From NCBI GenBank assembly GCA_013397435.1, contig VZRG01002580.1, positions 30,593 through 94,592 of the forward strand: DNA of 64,000 nucleotides, given 5' to 3'. Positions 61,561 through 64,000 of the stretch are shown piece after piece (position 1 is the first letter of the stretch; every line of letters begins with the position of its first letter). Below the pieces are notes generated by a model, which saw nothing but the letters and a program-made list of their open reading frames with translations, was not told the DNA's origin and did not search any database. This DNA comes from Erythrocercus mccallii. Its lineage: Eukaryota; Chordata; Aves; Passeriformes; Dicruridae. Both the position numbers and the translations under genes were made by a program.

Positions 61561-64000
61561 TACATTGGCATGTGGGAAAGGTCAAATATGTTCATCATTA
61601 CGCACAATTAATTGTCCAGAAGAGGTTTAAAAACCTGTCTGTATGAAAAGGAATTTAATCGGCCACCGATCTTTCCTAAACCCTGATGTACTGCTATTGT
61701 ACACCATGATGTTGGCTCTGATTGCGAAAAATGCTTTTGAAATGAAAAAGGTAAGCAAAATACATAAAAGAAATTTGGACCAGTTAGCATTAATGGTAAC
61801 TGAAACCTAGAGAAGATCTAGAAATGTGCATATGAATACATTTTGGTGCCAGAAGAACAAGACAGTACAAAGGATGAATTAGCTGCAAGATAACTGTAAA
61901 GATAAGATGTAGAACAGGTTTTAATGTAAAGTAAGGGACTGAGAATTAGATATTCTCTTCCTTTCCCTGATTTTCTATGGGACCACGTGCAAGTCACCCT
62001 GTATCTTGAATATCTTGGTTCTCTACCTGAATAAAAGAAGCAATCATATAAACTTATGCAAAGACACTGAATTCCATTATAATTGTAAAATAAGTTGTAG
62101 TTCTTTGACAGATACGATTATGGTTTGCAAAGTGCGTGAGCAAACAATCCCTACATTTTTAAAGAACATTCTCAGCTGTACTAACAAGCTCACAGTTCTT
62201 TATGGTAATGGGTTCAAAGTTTTGCAAGATGTTTTAAGTACTTTCCCAAAATTAATGAAACTTTTTACAGAAGAGAAAGTGAAACCTCAGCTGAATTCCA
62301 AAGGATGCTAATTTAAAAGGAATGGCTACAAAACCCTAATATCTCATTTCAGAGTTCACCACTAGAAGAAAGAAAAGGGAGGAGAAATACAAATACAATA
62401 GTATGATCCCCCTTCTCTGTCTTGTAACTCTACCACTTAGAGGTTTCTTTATTTCAGTTAAATTTACCCATGACAGATGATGCAGTCTGGAAAGAACTCT
62501 AGCACACCTCAGCAAGCAGTGAATCAGCATGTTCTAGGTGGCCTTGTCTGACAGAGCTTAGCACCTGTCAGTGTATTGCTGGTCCCTGTTTATTGTCATT
62601 GCATAACTCACAGAGTCCTGTGACATTCCAGTGACTTTTGCCATTATGCTGGGTGTTTTCTGACTGTAGTGTTTTACCTTCTGTTGACCAATATTTGTTG
62701 AGAAAGGTGCATTAAAGCAGTGAAACCTAATTAAATTGGAGGAGATTTGAAAACACCAATTAGAAGAAAAATCCATTGCTCCCATCTGCCTATCAGGCAC
62801 TAGATAAAAAAGCAACTGTGCTTTTTGCTGCCAATCTCTCTAGAGGAAGGGGACAACCCCTTAAAGTTTTCACTGATTTCCTTGGGATTGGCAACAAGAG
62901 TTGCTGTAGTGCTTATGCCAGAGAAAGACACCACCACATACTCTCACTCCCAGGCTGTCAGGAGCACCTCATCCCTCTCATCTGTTGATCATGACATCAG
63001 CTGCAGTTCAAGCACAGTGGTGAGATGTGCCAAGTTAATCACTGGAAACAAACAGCTTCTGGGCAGCTACAGATCAACCAGCAACACCCAGACCGGCGCC
63101 ACCAGCCTCCCGTGCTGAGAGGCAAAGAGAAGTTACCTGTGACAGACCCATTAGTCAGATGTTGGTCCAGGGGCAATTTTAGAATTCTCACCTTTACCAG
63201 CTCCATCAGTGGCAGGCTCTCCATTTCTGCTAGGAACATTTATCACTGGAACACCTTCCAGACACTAACCCCTGCCTTACAATCTCCAGAGATCTGACAA
63301 ATGATGGTGGATTTCCTTTGCTGCAACTTAAGTTTCAAAAAGTAACACTGATGAGGGGCTACACCATGAGACAAGGACCTCCCTTGTCCCTCCTTCAAAA
63401 TCTCCTAACCTTTTCAAAGTTGGTATAACATGAGTCAGCTATCTCTCTCCAGACTACAAAGTCTCAGAGATACCAATAATGACAAAAACTGCTCCGAACC
63501 ACAAATTCAGGAATCAAATGAGCAAAGCAAGACAAACACTACAATCCCAGCTGACCTTGCAGTAATAGGATCACACCAAGATTAGTCTATGTCATAGATT
63601 AAGCCCACCAAAGTAAATTAATCTTTTTGCAGTCAGCTAAGACTATATGTTTACTCACTAAGCTGGGAAAAACTCAGGAGTGTAAAATGTGTATTAGCTG
63701 GAACAGACAATCTAGACTGCAGCTACATGCACGTTTAGCACAATTATTGCTGCAACACTGACTTTAAGGTGCCTTCAGAAAGGAAGAACTCTTTAAACAG
63801 ATTTTTAAATTACATTGTTTGACTTATGAAATTCTTAGACTCTACCACTTCACATTTTGACAGTCAACTTCTTGTCTGAGCAAAGCAGAGCAGAGAGCTT
63901 GCAGAAGAGACATCCTGAACACCATCAAAAAGATGCCTTGCAGGCAGCAGAACAACCTTCCTTTGGCTGGCAGAGCAATATTCCATTCTGACTGCAAACA
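61561..64000. other. Distal upstream DNA, no gene recognised
   Basis: About 2.4 kb to the window edge. In mammals KLF13 lies upstream of TRPM1, but nothing resembling its exons is seen here. Overlapping open stretches around 62776-63297 lack family similarity or splice logic. Confidence 0.6.

Overview
The window is vertebrate nuclear DNA, most likely from a bird (at least a sauropsid). It is AT-rich, has spliced exons with GT-AG introns, and carries an old CR1-type LINE fragment. Essentially all of its recognisable coding content is one gene on the minus strand: the 5' half of TRPM1 (melastatin, a TRP-family cation channel of retinal ON-bipolar cells and melanocytes). I assembled 17 consecutive coding exons by translating the reverse complement and matching splice sites. 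Their reading phases join without a break into 804 codons. The 1603-1625-residue human protein (length from memory) implies that the transmembrane segments, pore, TRP helix and coiled coil lie beyond coordinate 1.

Layout in the direction of transcription (high to low coordinates): 64000-53616 is upstream DNA, with an isolated CpG-rich patch at 61320-61560 that holds a CTCF-like motif, the CR1 fragment at 56978-57775, and several MITF-type E-boxes at 54050-56838. Coding exon 1 (53514-53615) has a start codon in a strong context and encodes the long TRPM1 N-terminus. Intron 1 is about 34.6 kb and contains no gene I can support. Exons 2-17 are packed between 18909 and 332. Exons 2-8 encode the TRPM N-terminal homology region (MHR1/2, SLOG-like fold). 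Exons 9-17 encode the charged linker and the helical MHR3/4 region, ending just before the membrane part.

The other solid gene is the microRNA mir-211, on the same strand in intron 6 (hairpin about 13848-13938). It sits in the same intron as in mammals. Its mature 5p strand matches the miR-204 sequence, not the human miR-211 variant. Host gene and microRNA would be co-transcribed; in mammals both are MITF-dependent in pigment cells.

I found no CRISPR array, operon, prophage or other undescribed system. The less explained items are two exon-like open segments just upstream of exon 2 (19255-19752), a close pair of CATGTG boxes at 20484-20502, the E-box cluster upstream of exon 1, and the CpG-rich/CTCF-like patch. 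These are hypotheses; the TRPM1 exons and mir-211 are firm.
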